Shown: positions 45,463 through 57,032 of the stretch, piece after piece
How the letters are laid out: each line of letters starts with the position of its first letter
Position numbering within the stretch: position 1 is the first letter of the stretch
NCBI GenBank assembly: GCA_039105265.1
Contig: JAPFFF010000048.1
Coordinates: 310,001-374,000 of the forward strand
Length of the DNA stretch: 64,000 bases
Direction: 5' to 3'
Origin: Tritrichomonas musculus
Taxonomy: Eukaryota; Parabasalia; Tritrichomonadida; Tritrichomonadidae
Translations under genes and position numbers: made by a program
The notes under the pieces: generated by a model
Told to the model about the DNA's origin: nothing
Databases searched by the model: none
Seen by the model: the letters and a program-made list of their open reading frames with translations, nothing else

Positions 45463-47613
45463 TTAAATAAGTTTGTCTTCGTTACCTTTCAGAATGTTAC
45501 ATATTTCTGAAAATGATGGACGATCGCTTGGCTTGTATGACCAGCACTTCTTGATCAATTCTGATGAGAATTCGCTGACACTCGTCGGAATTGCTGCCTG
45601 ATGGCCTGAGATAACTTCTGCAAGGCCAATCCTTGGAAATTCGCCTTTCATCAGAATCTGGAAAACTACAACTCCAAACGCGTAAACATCAACTTTTTCG
45701 TCGTAGTCTGTTCGCTCTTGTAAAAGTTCTGGCGCCATGTACTTCAGTGTCCCTGTCATCTGCGTCCGACTCATCGTCGCCGTGTCAACTTTCATAAGCG
45801 TGCAGAGACCAAAGTCGCTCACTTTGATCTTGTTGTGCTCGTCGACCAAAATGTTTTCAAGTTTCAGGTCGCGGTGAATGATGCCAACTGAGTGAACTTC
45901 CTTCATCGCTTCGCTCAGGTCAACAATCGCGCAAATTCGCTCCGAATCTGTCAGCTTCTTGATCTTCTTCTTGAGATTCGAAACGCAGTACTCAAGAAGA
46001 ATCGCTGGAGGATGCGTCGAGTCGCCAAAGCTGATGCCAAACGCTTTGACGATGTTCGCGTGATCAAGCTGAGCAATGCTTTCGTATTCAAGGAGGAATC
46101 GCCGAGCGTTTTCAATGTTGAAGACGAATTTGCCTTCGCCTTCGTCGTCATCATCGTCGTCGTTCTCGGATCCGATAACTTCTGGGTAGTAAACTTTGAG
46201 TGCAAGTCGCTCTTCGCGTGAAACTTCGAAGACTTCTGATGTCGCTCCTTGCCCAAGTGATTTGATGCGCTTCAGATTGTCAAGGGTCGCTGTGTCAATG
46301 ATTTCAAGGCAACTCTTCGCTTTCGATCTTTCCGTTGTTTTGGTGTCTCGAAGCTGGCGGTTCTCTGATTCCAGTTCTTTGATCCGCTTTTCCTTTTCTA
46401 TCAATTTGCTCTTCAGCGAAAAAATTTCTTGATCTTTCATTTCCAGCGATTTCCGAAGCTCTGAAACTTCGTCTGCTTCTGATGTTGCTGCAACTTTTGC
46501 CGTTTTTGTGGGATCAATCGATGAAACAAATTTCTTGATTTTCATGTTTGGAGAGTTCGGCGGCGGTTCAACTCCAACAAAAACAACTGAATTGCCAGTT
46601 CCTGAGATGCAGAATGTGGCACCACTCGTGACTTTGGTCTCTTCTGGTGGAAAAACTTTCTCCTTATTTCCACTCTTTAGCATGAGTTCACCATAGTGAT
46701 TCCATCCGCAGCCAAGAATTTGACCTTCTCTCGTTCTGAAAAGTGAATCAACAGTTCCTGCTGAAGCTTCAATGACATGATACTTGCTCAGCGATTCAAT
46801 AAGTATGAATTCTTTGACTTCTCTTATGTCACTTGGCAGTCCAAGCATATTGTCTACATTACTTCCGCGGAAAAAAACTTGACAGTCTTCTGAAATAGCA
46901 AAAAAGTGATCACATGTTCCACTGATTTCGTTGATTTTCTTTCCTGAAAGTTCGCTCACTTCTGAAAATGTTTTATTTGTTGCTTTTGATGTTAGTGAAC
47001 ACTCGAAGACACGATGACTCTCACATAGAACAATGACTGATTCTTTGCCGCAGGCTGCTTTCACTGCTTTCTCGCCTCGCGGAAGTTTCACACTCTCAAC
47101 CTCTGATTCCGGTGAATCGAAAACTGATTCCGTTATGATGATCACTGATCCTTCCGTGTCAATTACTGCTGATACTGTGACTCCACCAAAAAGTGACAGC
47201 GGTGACCGTTTACCAATATTAAGGAAAATTGTTTCTTTTTTGGAATAAGCAAGAACAAGTTGAGAAGGATCACTGCTCGTCTCCCCTGAGACATGATAAA
47301 GCGTGTAGTCACGACCTGCAACCGCCGAAATGAATTTGCATGGTTTACCGCTTTTGTATTGAAGGTTTATTTTAGTATCGTTTATAAATATCTTTTTTTG
47401 TAATGAACTTATTTCTCCATTTTTATTATCACCAACAGCAAATGCTTCATAATTTCGATTAATCCAAACTGAATGACCATATGTTGAAAAAGATAACAAA
47501 GATGAAACATCGAGACTTGATTGTCCTGGAAATTGAATATAACTTTTATCATTCTTATGATTGTTTAAACTTCCTCCTAATCCGTATCTAAAATTATATC
47601 CGCAAAACTTCAT
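45463..47613 (-). CDS. RCC1-like propeller plus coiled coil plus protein kinase (TKL-like)
   Basis: 716 residues. The N-terminal 345 residues have spaced Gly-rich, Ser/Thr-rich blades of an RCC1-like beta-propeller (FSTYGHSVWINRNYEAFAVG, LFRTREGQILGCGWNHYGEL). A coiled coil follows (383-423), then a complete kinase domain (about 446-710): Gly-rich loop LGQGATSEVFEV, ATP lysine in LALKVY (K473), catalytic HRDLKLEN (580-587), DFG (600-602), APE (627-629) and KKCWSYKPSDRPSF near the end, the TKL signature. All catalytic residues are present, so it should be an active Ser/Thr kinase. An Asp run (484-490) sits in the N-lobe. This fusion resembles NEK8/9-type RCC1 kinases only in layout. Higher GC than its surroundings. 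Paralogues on both sides are decayed. Confidence 0.88.
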   Translation of the reverse strand: MKFCGYNFRYGLGGSLNNHKNDKSYIQFPGQSSLDVSSLLSFSTYGHSVWINRNYEAFAVGDNKNGEISSLQKKIFINDTKINLQYKSGKPCKFISAVAGRDYTLYHVSGETSSDPSQLVLAYSKKETIFLNIGKRSPLSLFGGVTVSAVIDTEGSVIIITESVFDSPESEVESVKLPRGEKAVKAACGKESVIVLCESHRVFECSLTSKATNKTFSEVSELSGKKINEISGTCDHFFAISEDCQVFFRGSNVDNMLGLPSDIREVKEFILIESLSKYHVIEASAGTVDSLFRTREGQILGCGWNHYGELMLKSGNKEKVFPPEETKVTSGATFCISGTGNSVVFVGVEPPPNSPNMKIKKFVSSIDPTKTAKVAATSEADEVSELRKSLEMKDQEIFSLKSKLIEKEKRIKELESENRQLRDTKTTERSKAKSCLEIIDTATLDNLKRIKSLGQGATSEVFEVSREERLALKVYYPEVIGSENDDDDDDEGEGKFVFNIENARRFLLEYESIAQLDHANIVKAFGISFGDSTHPPAILLEYCVSNLKKKIKKLTDSERICAIVDLSEAMKEVHSVGIIHRDLKLENILVDEHNKIKVSDFGLCTLMKVDTATMSRTQMTGTLKYMAPELLQERTDYDEKVDVYAFGVVVFQILMKGEFPRIGLAEVISGHQAAIPTSVSEFSSELIKKCWSYKPSDRPSFSEICNILKGNEDKLI

Positions 47614-47993
47614 TTTAGATATTTAAATATTTTAAATTTTCAGCCAATGAAATTAAGAGTTATAAAAATAATCTTCAGAATTCAACACAATTTTTTTTGT
47701 TAGGTTGCTTACAAAAAATTACAATATTTAATATATATTATAGAAGTTTATTTGAAATTATATTTATTTAACTATATATATTTATATATTTTTTGATTAA
47801 TATTAGCTTTTTAAATGCTATATTTCATGATATTTATATTTATTATTGTTAACGGCTGTTCTGAATTTCCTTTAAAAAGTTAATTTTCTTTGAAACTTTT
47901 TAAATGATATTTTTATTTTTATCTTTTTCTTTGTGTATTATTTATTTTATATTATAATTATTATATATCACTACAATTTAATATATTTCAATG
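47614..47993. other. Intergenic, no gene seen
   Basis: AT-rich spacer between the intact kinase gene and its decayed upstream paralogue. It should contain the promoter of the intact gene; no motif stands out. Confidence 0.4.
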
Positions 47994-49314
47994 TTAAAAT
48001 ATATATTCGTAATTCATAAAAATGAATAATAACGAATAATAATAATGATAACAATTTTTGAATTTCTTTATTACAGTCATAATATTTTCTTTGTTCAACA
48101 TCTCTGACGACATGCATTCAAGTGTCCCGATTCCTTCGGTCAGATAGTCTTCGCGATATTCACTTTCAACGTGATAAAGATCAAAATCGATGATTTTCGC
48201 TTCAAAAATGGAGTTCAGCATGATGTTGTCAATCTTCAAATCTCGATGAATCAAGCCGATGCTGTGAAGACGATACATGCCAAATCCAAATTCAAATTCA
48301 AATTCAAACTCAATCTTCGTTTTCAATGTGTTGTTCATAATTTCACTTTTCAAGTAATCCTTCAGTTTGTAAGGAAGATATTCAAGGAACAACGAAACTG
48401 TCGTTTCTCTTGGTGACGCTTTCCTTCTGATTCTTGTTCATCATCATCATCTTCTTCTTTGTCGTTTTCTCCTTCTTCTTTATTAGGAAGTTTCTCTCTT
48501 GAATTGAAGCCAATCGCCCGACAAGATGCTTGGATGTTCAATGTTTGAGAGGGTCTCAATTTCTTTCATTGAATTTTTCAACTTTTTGAATGATTCGCTT
48601 TCATCAACTGATTTGATCACTTTCTTGCACATCTCTTGCGATGTTTGGGTGTCAATGACTTTGTATGCAATAGAGGTAGCTCCTTCACCAATCTTCTTAA
48701 TCACTTTTTTGTTTTCTTCGTCTTCTTCACTCATTAAATCTGGTGCTTTCATTGCTCTTTCTGTTTCTTTCTCCAAGTTCTCTATCATTGGTTGGACACT
48801 TGTGCGTGCTCAAATTAGAAATGTCAAATCATAAAACTGGTTCATACTGTTCAAGCCGCTTCTCAAGAAATCTAATTTCATCAATAAAAACTGTTTTCTC
48901 TTGTTCGTATTTATTATTGTTTTCTATTTCACTTTTAATCATTTTCACTGTCTTTTCAAGGTCACTCATCGCTGCTACTTGTCATGAAATCTTCTTCTCA
49001 ATTTCTTTGAAATGATTCTCTGATTATTTTAGTTTGTTCTTCAGTGTTGAATTCTCTTTCAATTCCAATGTTTTCAGAAGTTCTAAGATTTCTCTTGGTA
49101 ATGAAGAACTTATTTGTCCATATCAATTATCACCAACAGCAAAAACTTCATAATTTTGATTAATCCAAACTGAATGACAATATGTTGAAAAAGATTATAA
49201 AGAAGAAACATCGAGACATGATTGTCCTGGAAACTTGATATCACTCAAATCAGTCTTATGATTATTTAGGCTTCCTCCTAATTTGTTACTATTGTTACCT
49301 CCCCAAAACTTCAT
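47994..49314 (-). pseudogene. Decayed paralogue of the RCC1-kinase gene (tandem)
   Basis: Begins with an ATG at 49312-49314 followed by a close match to the start of the intact protein (LGGSLNNHK, FPGQS, LDVSSL, HSVWINQNYE). It then jumps to a coiled-coil stretch, a kinase N-lobe (IGEGATSIAYKVIDTQTSQE), an acidic tract and HRDLKIDN. Most of the propeller is deleted, and several stops and frame changes are present; the C-lobe ends in unrelated AT-rich sequence. Same strand as the intact gene, so a tandem duplicate that decayed. Confidence 0.82.
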
Positions 49315-49376
49315 TTTTTGAAATCTTCAAATAACTCAAAAATTAATATCATGCAAAATAATATTTATTTATTTAT

Positions 49377-51452
49377 TTATTGAATTGGTATAATTTCAAC
49401 ATTTATATAATCTTCATTGATTTGAAAAATTAATGAAGAACAAATGAATATTTGTTTCATTTGTGAACATCCTTTAAATAAATGCTTTCCAATTTTTGTT
49501 ACAGAAGAAGGAATCGTTATCCTTTGAAAAGAAGAACAATCTTCAAAAGCATAATCATCAATTTTCAAGACAGAATGCGGAATTTGAATATGCGAGAGAG
49601 AACAGCAATTATAAAATGCACAAAATCCAATTTCACAGACAGAATCATGAATATGAATTTCATTCAAAGATGAACAGCCATGAAATGTAGATCTTTGAAT
49701 AATTGTTACTTTTTGAGGAATTGTGAAGTGAATCAAAGAAGTACAAAAGCTAAAAGAAGCTTCACCAATTATTGATACAGAAGAAGGAATCTCCAATTCA
49801 CTCAACGATCTACATTCACAAAATGCATGAGATCCAATTTGTGTCACTGAAGAAGGAATGTTTATTCTAACCAACGAAGAACAGCCATTGAAAGCATAAT
49901 CATTAATTTTTGTTATGGAAGAAGGAATTGATATTTCAACCAATGTTTTGCAGCCATCAAACATGTGCCTTTCAATTTCAGTGAGGAAAGAAGGAATCGT
50001 CACATGTGTCAAGTTTTGGCATCGATAAAAACACTTCGGACCAATTAAAATTTCTGATTGATTTAACAACAAGCTAACAATATCAACATTATTATTTCTG
50101 GCTGCAAGATACAAAGCTGTAACTTTATTTTTGAAAAAAAAGTAATTTGTAATTTCATTTAAATTCAATTAAAACTGTATTTTCAAATAATAAATTATAG
50201 AACTTTATGGAAAAATAAAAATAAAAAATTCGATGAAAAAAACAAAATTTTTATTTGGAATTTGATGAATAAAAATCATTAGTTTTAAAACCACTGTGCT
50301 GTTTATATCTATTCTCTTTGTATTTAATAGAAAATTAACAATGTTATAGTAATCATATTGGCACGAATAATGGAAAATGAATTTTGAATTGAAATCACTT
50401 TGAAAGAAGTCAAAATTGTAATAATGAAAACAATATTTGGAAAGATTTCTATCATAAATCTTACCAATATTTTCAGCCAGCTCATTTTTATCGATATAAT
50501 TATTTAGAATATAATTTGCAATTTCATTATGATGACATTTCAAAGCCTCCTTTAAACATCCCTCAAAAGAACTGACACACCTTTCACTGTAGAAATGATG
50601 TGTTTTGTTATATTCAATAAATTCAAATTTAGGTTCAACTTTTTGTTCATTCAAAATATGAATTATTTCTTCATTTGCTCCGTGGATTGAATAAATCCAC
50701 AATGAACTGGACAATTCAACATTATTTAAATACAAATATCTGAAAATTTGAATTGACCCAAAAAATGCTGTGTATTCAATTAGTGTCACTTTTTTCTTTT
50801 TGAGTAATAACGGATTTGTTTCAAATATTGAATGTTCAATTGTACTTTTCAATGAAAGATTACTCTTGTTCACAAAAGTAATGAATTCTTCAATTGAATC
50901 ATTTCGTATTAATTCACAGACTATTTGGTCGTTCTCACCATTTGACCTTTTTTGGTCAAAATTCTCTGGAATCTTCCTCTTTATATCTGTATCTAATATG
51001 CAACTTATAAATGGCTTGATTTCGGTGTAAAAGTAATGCGGATAGAATAATTCTCGATATTTTCCTTCGATAATCTTTGATACTATTTTGGTATCAAATT
51101 GAATCATCTTTTCTTGAAGTAGAAATAAAAGTAGTCGTTTGTTTTGCTTGAAGATGTCAAAAATTTCTGTATTTGTGAAATGCTTCAATATATCATCTTT
51201 GATTGATTTGATAATATGTTCTATTTTCGTGAAAAAATCATTTACTCTGTGATGATTATTCGCAATCTTCGAAATTAAATAAAGAAAAGTGCTGGTATCA
51301 TGCCTATTTTCTAATATTTTTTGATCAATTAATAATTGGTTGATATTTTGAAAATTTTCTTCCGTATTATGTTCTTTATCAATATATTCTAAAAGTTTAT
51401 ATTGAATTCCTTTCATTTCCATCAAATATTTTTGTATATAGGAGGTTTTCAT
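49377..51452 (-). pseudogene. Broken DUF3447/ankyrin plus BspA-like gene
   Basis: The 5' part (51452-50205) starts with ATG and gives 415 residues typical of the trichomonad DUF3447 family (SIFETNPLLLKKKKVTLIEY, AAFYG-like FFGSIQIFRYLYLNN). The 3' part (50168-49377), in another frame and without its own ATG, begins with an ankyrin-like unit (KVTALYLAARNNNVDIVSLL) and continues as nine or so BspA-like LRR_5 repeats (IPSSVTQIGSHAFCECRSL). The intact homologue at 57483-59240 has the same order, so these are two pieces of one gene split by a frameshift in or near 50169-50210. A sequencing error or an intron there cannot be excluded. Confidence 0.75.
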
Positions 51453-53566
51453 TTATTCTTTCAATAGAAAAGATTATTTGACATGTGATATGAAATTTCG
51501 TATTTAGTAATTCGAAAAAAAACACTAGAAGGCATCAACATATAATCAAAATCAAAAATAATTTATTAACAAGTATCATTTTTACTAACGAATTAATACA
51601 ACTATAATTTCATATTCAAATTTATATGCAATCGGTTGAGTTATAAACATTTTTTTTTTTTTTAAAAAAATTGAAGTAGAATATATGGTTTGGTTCGTAC
51701 ATTATACGGTGTATAAAATGTGATCTGATAGTCAAATTAATATCTCAATACCAAATGCGATCTGAGAGTCAAATTAATACAATCTTTTGTTGTAAAACAA
51801 TAACCGTTCTCATGTCCTATTACAGAAGTATTGCGCAAATTCTACGATCTGATTTAAATCGAGATTACTTATTTTAGCTCTTACACCAACATATTATTTT
51901 GTTTAAAATGTTTTGATGTAGAAGCAAATGGCGGTATCTTGGTTAAATAGAAATAATTCACAAGAAGGTGGAAAAGATGAAAATAAACATAAATTGTGAA
52001 AATTTATAACGATGCCACTTTTTCATGATAATGCATCCATTTTTTTGAATAGTCTTTTGATAATACTCTATCGACTTTTGATTGAATATTTTTGAAACAA
52101 AAACGATCATAACTTCAAAAAATCTGATAAATTGAATGGTTTATTATATATATAAGAGATGATAAATTGAAAATCTGTCTTTTTTTCAATTAGTAATAAC
52201 TCATTGAATATTCATTTTTGTTATTTTTTATCTTGAAATTTCAGATATTTTTTTTTTTTTTTTTTATCTAGAAATATACACATCCAAATCAACGATTCAA
52301 CTCAATATAAGAAAAATAATGTACACAATTTTTTTTATTAAAAGTTTAAATTTAAAATCAGGCTGCATGATTCTAAGTTTTTTAATACTGTTTTTATGTT
52401 TGTTCATCAATATTTCTCAAATTTTTCACTCATCTGATTTTGAGACAACGATGATAATAATCAGTCCTGCGAGTAATTTAGAGAGAATGATTTTATCATT
52501 ATGAATAAAAGCATTATAAAAGAATTTCATTATTAGATAAATTATAAAAACAATTATTTTTTATGTAATGACATCTTTTTTTGTTTATATTCACATTTGA
52601 AATATTTAAAATATCACATCTTATACCAAAAAATCTAAATATGTTGTATGATTTTTATTTTCTTTTAGAATAGTTGCTATTTTGTAAAAATCATGAATCA
52701 ATATTTCAGCATTTGATCATATTCCATTTTTTTAACATATTTCAACATTGTTTTTTTGTATATCAATCATGAAATAATATATATTAAGCACGAGCTTTGA
52801 ACTCAATTATTGAAAGACTACATATAATTTTATAAAGCATCATTTTTCTATATAAAATCAAGCGCTTTCTAAACCTCTCAGACAAATCAATTTTTAACAA
52901 ATTTAGCTTTAAATAACACAAATAATAACTTCAGATGATAATTAAAAAAATAATGTTGAGATATTATTGTTTTCTTTTTTATATATAAATAATAATTTGA
53001 TATATTTTATGATGAAAGGATTTTTTAAACTTTAATTTCTTTATATATGGGTGAAATTAAAAAATATTCAAAAGTCTTATTTTTCTAATGATATAAATTC
53101 ATTTTTTTGCAGGAAAATATAATTGCATTGAGAATGAAGAGAATCGACATTATTATATCATAAAAAAAGAAAGAAAAATCTTAAAAAATACCAGGTATTA
53201 TTATTTAATATAATAAAATATCATAAAACACTACTTTTAAATTCATTTTTATAATGAAGAATACAAAATTCATGCATTTTTTTATCGACAAAAAATTGAA
53301 TTAAAAATAACAAAAAATTTCAATATGTTCATTGATTTTTTTCTTAATATAATTCAAAATTTGAAAAAAATCAAAAAAAAAATGAAAATATCTTATTATA
53401 TTATGAATATTTTTATAAACTATTAGATTTAAACTAAAATAGAAAAATCATTTAAAATTATAATTCAATATTAATTTCTATTTTTTTCATATAACAAAAA
53501 ATTGGTAAAATACTTCCCTCTTAATAAACTTTTATTGAAAAATTCAGTTGTTTTCAATATCAAATA
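51453..53566. other. Long intergenic region, no supported gene
   Basis: 2.1 kb of AT-rich DNA. An imperfect direct repeat, GATCTGATAGTCAAATTAAT and GATCTGAGAGTCAAATTAAT, lies near 51721-51780. A 61-codon open frame with a hydrophobic middle (52319-52504) has a weak case only. T and A runs are common. I see no RNA gene or transposon ends. Confidence 0.4.
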
Positions 53567-54308
53567 TAGTGGTCCTAAAAAATATTGATAAGAAAATTGA
53601 GAGAAATTTTCATGTTTCATTGAAAAAATTGAGAAAATTTATTTAAAAATAATTTGAGAGATTTTTAAAATTTCTTTCAAATTCATTCAAATTTAATGAC
53701 CTATTCATGAATTTAAGAATCAATTGTTGGTCAATCTTTTGACCTTTTATTTATTTGTTTTCTTTACCAAAAAATACAAACGAACGCTATAATTTAATCG
53801 CAAGTGGTTCTGCAATCGCACAATTTTAATAAAAGCAAAACAGCTGATGCATTAAGTATTTCGTTAAATTGCGTCAAAGCAGTAGCTAAATAGATTGATG
53901 AAGGGAGACCAGAAAAAACACAACCTTGCCGACCACAAATATTAACAAATGAAATCAAGTATTTCATATGCGTTAAAGCAATAATGTTTCCTGAAATCCC
54001 TGGAGCTGAAATGGCAAATGTTTCCTGAACACAAATTTTATTCTTTATATGGAATAATCTAAGTTTAGCAACAAACAATTCTTTGATTGATTCTTTTCCA
54101 AAGAAATTGAAACAATGCCTCGAAGTGCAAGGCAATCAAGTAAGATTTTAATTTTAATTTTTAATAAAAAATCAACTTTTTCAATTGCCGAAAAAATATT
54201 GATAAGAAATTTAACTTTTTAAATTAAAAATTTTAAAAATAAAATAACTTTTGTTAATGACGATTAACTATTGAATTCATTTCTTATCAATATTTTTTAG
54301 GAACACTA
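53567..54308. mobile_element. Tc1/mariner-like element, deleted, with transposase remnant
   Basis: Terminal repeats TAGTGGTCCTAAAAAATATT and inverted TAGTGTTCCTAAAAAATATT, continuing GATAAGAAA on both sides, are flanked by TA (53565-53566 and 54309-54310), the Tc1/mariner target duplication. At 742 bp it is about half of a full element. The plus strand from about 53790 to 54145 reads as the N-terminal DNA-binding part of a transposase (helix-turn-helix-like and a basic GRPEKTQPCRP patch), with stops. The catalytic part is gone. A second internal copy of AAAATATTGATAAGAAAT (near 54191) suggests internal deletion or duplication. Confidence 0.75.
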
Positions 54309-54310
54309 TA

Positions 54311-54812
54311 TTGAATAAGTATAAAAAAGAAAAATCATTGAATTTTTCAATATTTATTTTTTTTTTTTTTTGAAAAAAGAATTATTAATCAATTATTTCT
54401 TCCTTTTTCTTATAAATATTAAAAAATTTGATATAAAATTTTATTGATGCTCAAATGTGTTACTTCTCTCAATATCAATTTTGAATTAATTGAAATTTCA
54501 ATTTCATAACTTTTTCTCTTTTCAAATTTGTGAATCAATTATAACAGATTCATTTCTCTTTTTTATGGATAATTCTGAATTCTAAAAAAAGAAAAAATAA
54601 TGAAGGTTTAATTCAAAAAACCGAAATTATAATTCAAAAATTTTCAATCACATTTCCTACTTAACCAAATACAAATGAATAGTTTATTTTTTACATTTCT
54701 TTCAAAAAATTTTACGAAATTGTTTTTTTTTTTTTTTTTTTTAATCATGATATAAACTTTTTCAATGCAAAAAGCTTCATTTAATTATTCTGTTTTTTTT
54801 CATATTTAATCA
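54311..54812. other. Intergenic, upstream of the Myb gene
   Basis: AT-rich; contains a T-run at about 54724-54742. No gene seen. The Myb promoter should lie at its right end. Confidence 0.4.
54800..54805 (+). promoter_or_regulatory. Inr-like TCATAT before the Myb gene
   Basis: Fits the trichomonad initiator TCAYWW and lies 7 bp before the ATG. Weak evidence in AT-rich DNA. Confidence 0.28.
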
Positions 54813-55733
54813 ATGATCACATTTCCCAACAAAGATAATCCAAACAAAAAAGCACCAAAAAGCAGCATTCAAAAAGATCATAATAATACTGATCCAATAA
54901 ACAATTTTTTTGCACCAGTTTCACAATTTAGCTTTTCCAATCCATTCAATATGAATTTTAGCAATTCAAATAATGAATCATTGAATAACATATCGCAAAA
55001 TAATCATGATTTGCCACTCTCTTTTCCTCAACAAAATGGTAATAAAACAATTAATAATAAAAAAATTAATCCTGCCAAGAAAGGAAGGAAAGAAAATATT
55101 GGAAAGACAGGTGTAAATATTAGGAGTGCAAATGATAATATTAATCCAGCTCTACATTATCCCAAAAAAACTTCAAGAATTCATTTTTCTGCTGAAGAAG
55201 ATGAAAAAATAAAAGAATTGGTTAAAAAATTTGGTACAAAAAAATGGACAATTGTTTCAAAATTTATGAATGGAAGAACAGCTAAACAATGTCGTGATAG
55301 GTATTCCAATTATCTTCTTCCAGGGATTTTTCATGGCGAATGGACTGAAGAAGAAGATAAATTACTCACAGAATTGTATAATAGATATGGCTCAAAATGG
55401 TCTATCATACATAATTTTTTTCCAAAAAGAAGTTCAAATTCAATTAAAAATCATTGGAATTATTTTCTTAATAAATCAGTAGATGAAGAAGTAGAAGATA
55501 ACAAAGAAATTGAGAAAAATGATGGGCAAAAAGAAACCATAAATAATTCTGATCAATTAGATACGAAGAACAGTAAGAATGAATTAACAAAGGAAGAAAC
55601 TATTAAATTTGGAAATGAACAAAATGGAAACAATATTTCCCATAAAAAAGAAGAAAATAAAAAAAGTTTTAATGAAGATTTTGAAATAGATTTTAAATCT
55701 GATGATAATGATGATTGGGACTTGTTTGATTGA
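54813..55733 (+). CDS. R2R3-type Myb DNA-binding protein
   Basis: 306 residues. Two Myb repeats with regularly spaced tryptophans: R2 about 123-170 (FSAEEDEKIKELVKKFGTKK, WTIVSKFMNGRTAKQCRDRY) and R3 about 174-220 (GEWTEEEDKLLTELYNRYGS, KWSIIHNFFPKRSSNSIKNH). The R2 first tryptophan is replaced by Phe, as is common in trichomonads. The N-terminus is Asn-rich and the C-terminus acidic, both probably disordered. It is a nuclear sequence-specific transcription factor. In Trichomonas, related Myb proteins bind promoter elements of iron-regulated genes; the target here is unknown. Start ATG at 54813. Confidence 0.92.
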   Translation: MITFPNKDNPNKKAPKSSIQKDHNNTDPINNFFAPVSQFSFSNPFNMNFSNSNNESLNNISQNNHDLPLSFPQQNGNKTINNKKINPAKKGRKENIGKTGVNIRSANDNINPALHYPKKTSRIHFSAEEDEKIKELVKKFGTKKWTIVSKFMNGRTAKQCRDRYSNYLLPGIFHGEWTEEEDKLLTELYNRYGSKWSIIHNFFPKRSSNSIKNHWNYFLNKSVDEEVEDNKEIEKNDGQKETINNSDQLDTKNSKNELTKEETIKFGNEQNGNNISHKKEENKKSFNEDFEIDFKSDDNDDWDLFD

Positions 55734-56641
55734 CAATTATTTAGATGGATATTAAATAAAGTTTTTTTATAAAAAAATTATAATTTAATTTATTAAATTA
55801 TTAATTTTATATGATATTTCTTATTATTTTTGATTCATAACTGATGAGATGTTTAAATATATCATGCAACTAAAAGTAAATGAAATAAAAAATTGATGAG
55901 ATATTGTAAGAAAAAAATCAAAAAAAACCTTTCAAATAATTTGAATAGGAATTTTAAAAAGTCGCAATTCCCCCAGTTTTTCAATTTTATAACCTTCTTA
56001 TATCACATTTTCACATCATGGAACTCATGAAATAAAACGCATTTCTCATTTCGCCAAGTTGGTATTTAGATACATTTCCTATTGGTAGCATAAAATTAAA
56101 AATAACAAAATATTAATAATTATTTTTTTCATAATTAATTCTTATTTCTTGAAAATTTGGAATTATATTAGAAAAAAGCTGTATTTAAGCATTATACATG
56201 ATTTAAAAATAAACAACATTATAATATCATAATTATGATATTTAAATAAAATATTTTTGAATTTCATAAATAAAATAAGTGCTTTTGGTTTTATGAAGCT
56301 ATTTATGTTAAAATAAACAAAATAATTTCTTTTTTTCAAATGATTTTTTTTTAAATTATTTTGATCATATTTTTTATTTTCAATTAAAAAAAAAAGAAAA
56401 GGAAAAGATGATATAGAGACATCCTTTATATTAATTAAAAAAAAAAAAAAATACACTTTTTTTTGCAAGCATATTGAATATTAATTGATGATACTAATAA
56501 CTATGAAATATAAAAAAAACAAACTTTAATTGATTGCTTTTCCCCTTTAAACTGATATATTATTATTTAATATGATTGGCAATCGATCAATTTAAATTTA
56601 ATCTTCGAAAGGTCACCCTAGAAAATTAACCTGACCACAAA

Positions 56642-56671
56642 TTTTTTTTTGGGTCACTACCCAAAAAAAAA
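56642..56671. repeat. Perfect 13-bp-stem hairpin
   Basis: TTTTTTTTTGGGT, loop CACT, ACCCAAAAAAAAA. It follows a GGTCAC-containing patch and could be an element end or a transcript fold. Confidence 0.6.
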
Positions 56672-56952
56672 AGATACAAAAAAAAATCAATTAACTTTCA
56701 AGAAAAAAGGTTTTCAGATATTAAAAATTGTAATTAAATAGAATGATAGAGAAAATAATTTCAAAAAACAATTTTTGAGAAAATTATCAGATGCATTATT
56801 CTAATGAAATTAAAATTTATATTAAAAAGGAATAAAAAGCTTGTATATTTTTTAATAAACCTTTTTTTATATAAATATTTATTCCACATTTTGAGATAAA
56901 TGAATTTTAAAAATTTCGGGTCAAAAACCGCTTTTTTAAACCAATTGAAAAT

Positions 56953-56982
56953 GGGTAAATCGGGTACCCATTACAAGGTCTA
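56953..56982. repeat. 30-bp dispersed repeat with ACAAGGTCTA
   Basis: Shared with 59562-59591 at about 27 of 30 positions; both contain GGTAAATCG and TTACAAGGTCTA. The copies bracket the MITE and the DUF3447/BspA gene in the same orientation. Confidence 0.55.
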
Positions 56983-57032
56983 TCCAAAAATTAATTTTTA
57001 TTTTTTATTTTGCATATATATGAAAAATACTA

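Larger units (their letters stand above)
55734..57032. other. Intergenic, repeats only
   Basis: AT-rich spacer. It holds a perfect hairpin (56642-56671) and a short repeat (56953-56982) shared with 59562-59591. The 101-codon minus-strand frame at 56163-56468 is AT-driven and unsupported. Confidence 0.45.

Noticed and set aside
45191-45466. Phe/Lys-rich frames across the poly-T tract
   Set aside because: Low-complexity translation of homopolymer runs.
52319-52504. 61-residue frame with a hydrophobic segment
   Set aside because: Has an ATG but is short in a 2-kb AT-rich gap; hydrophobic runs arise easily from T-rich codons.
53794-54135. 113-residue minus-strand frame
   Set aside because: Antisense of the transposase remnant in the mariner-like element.
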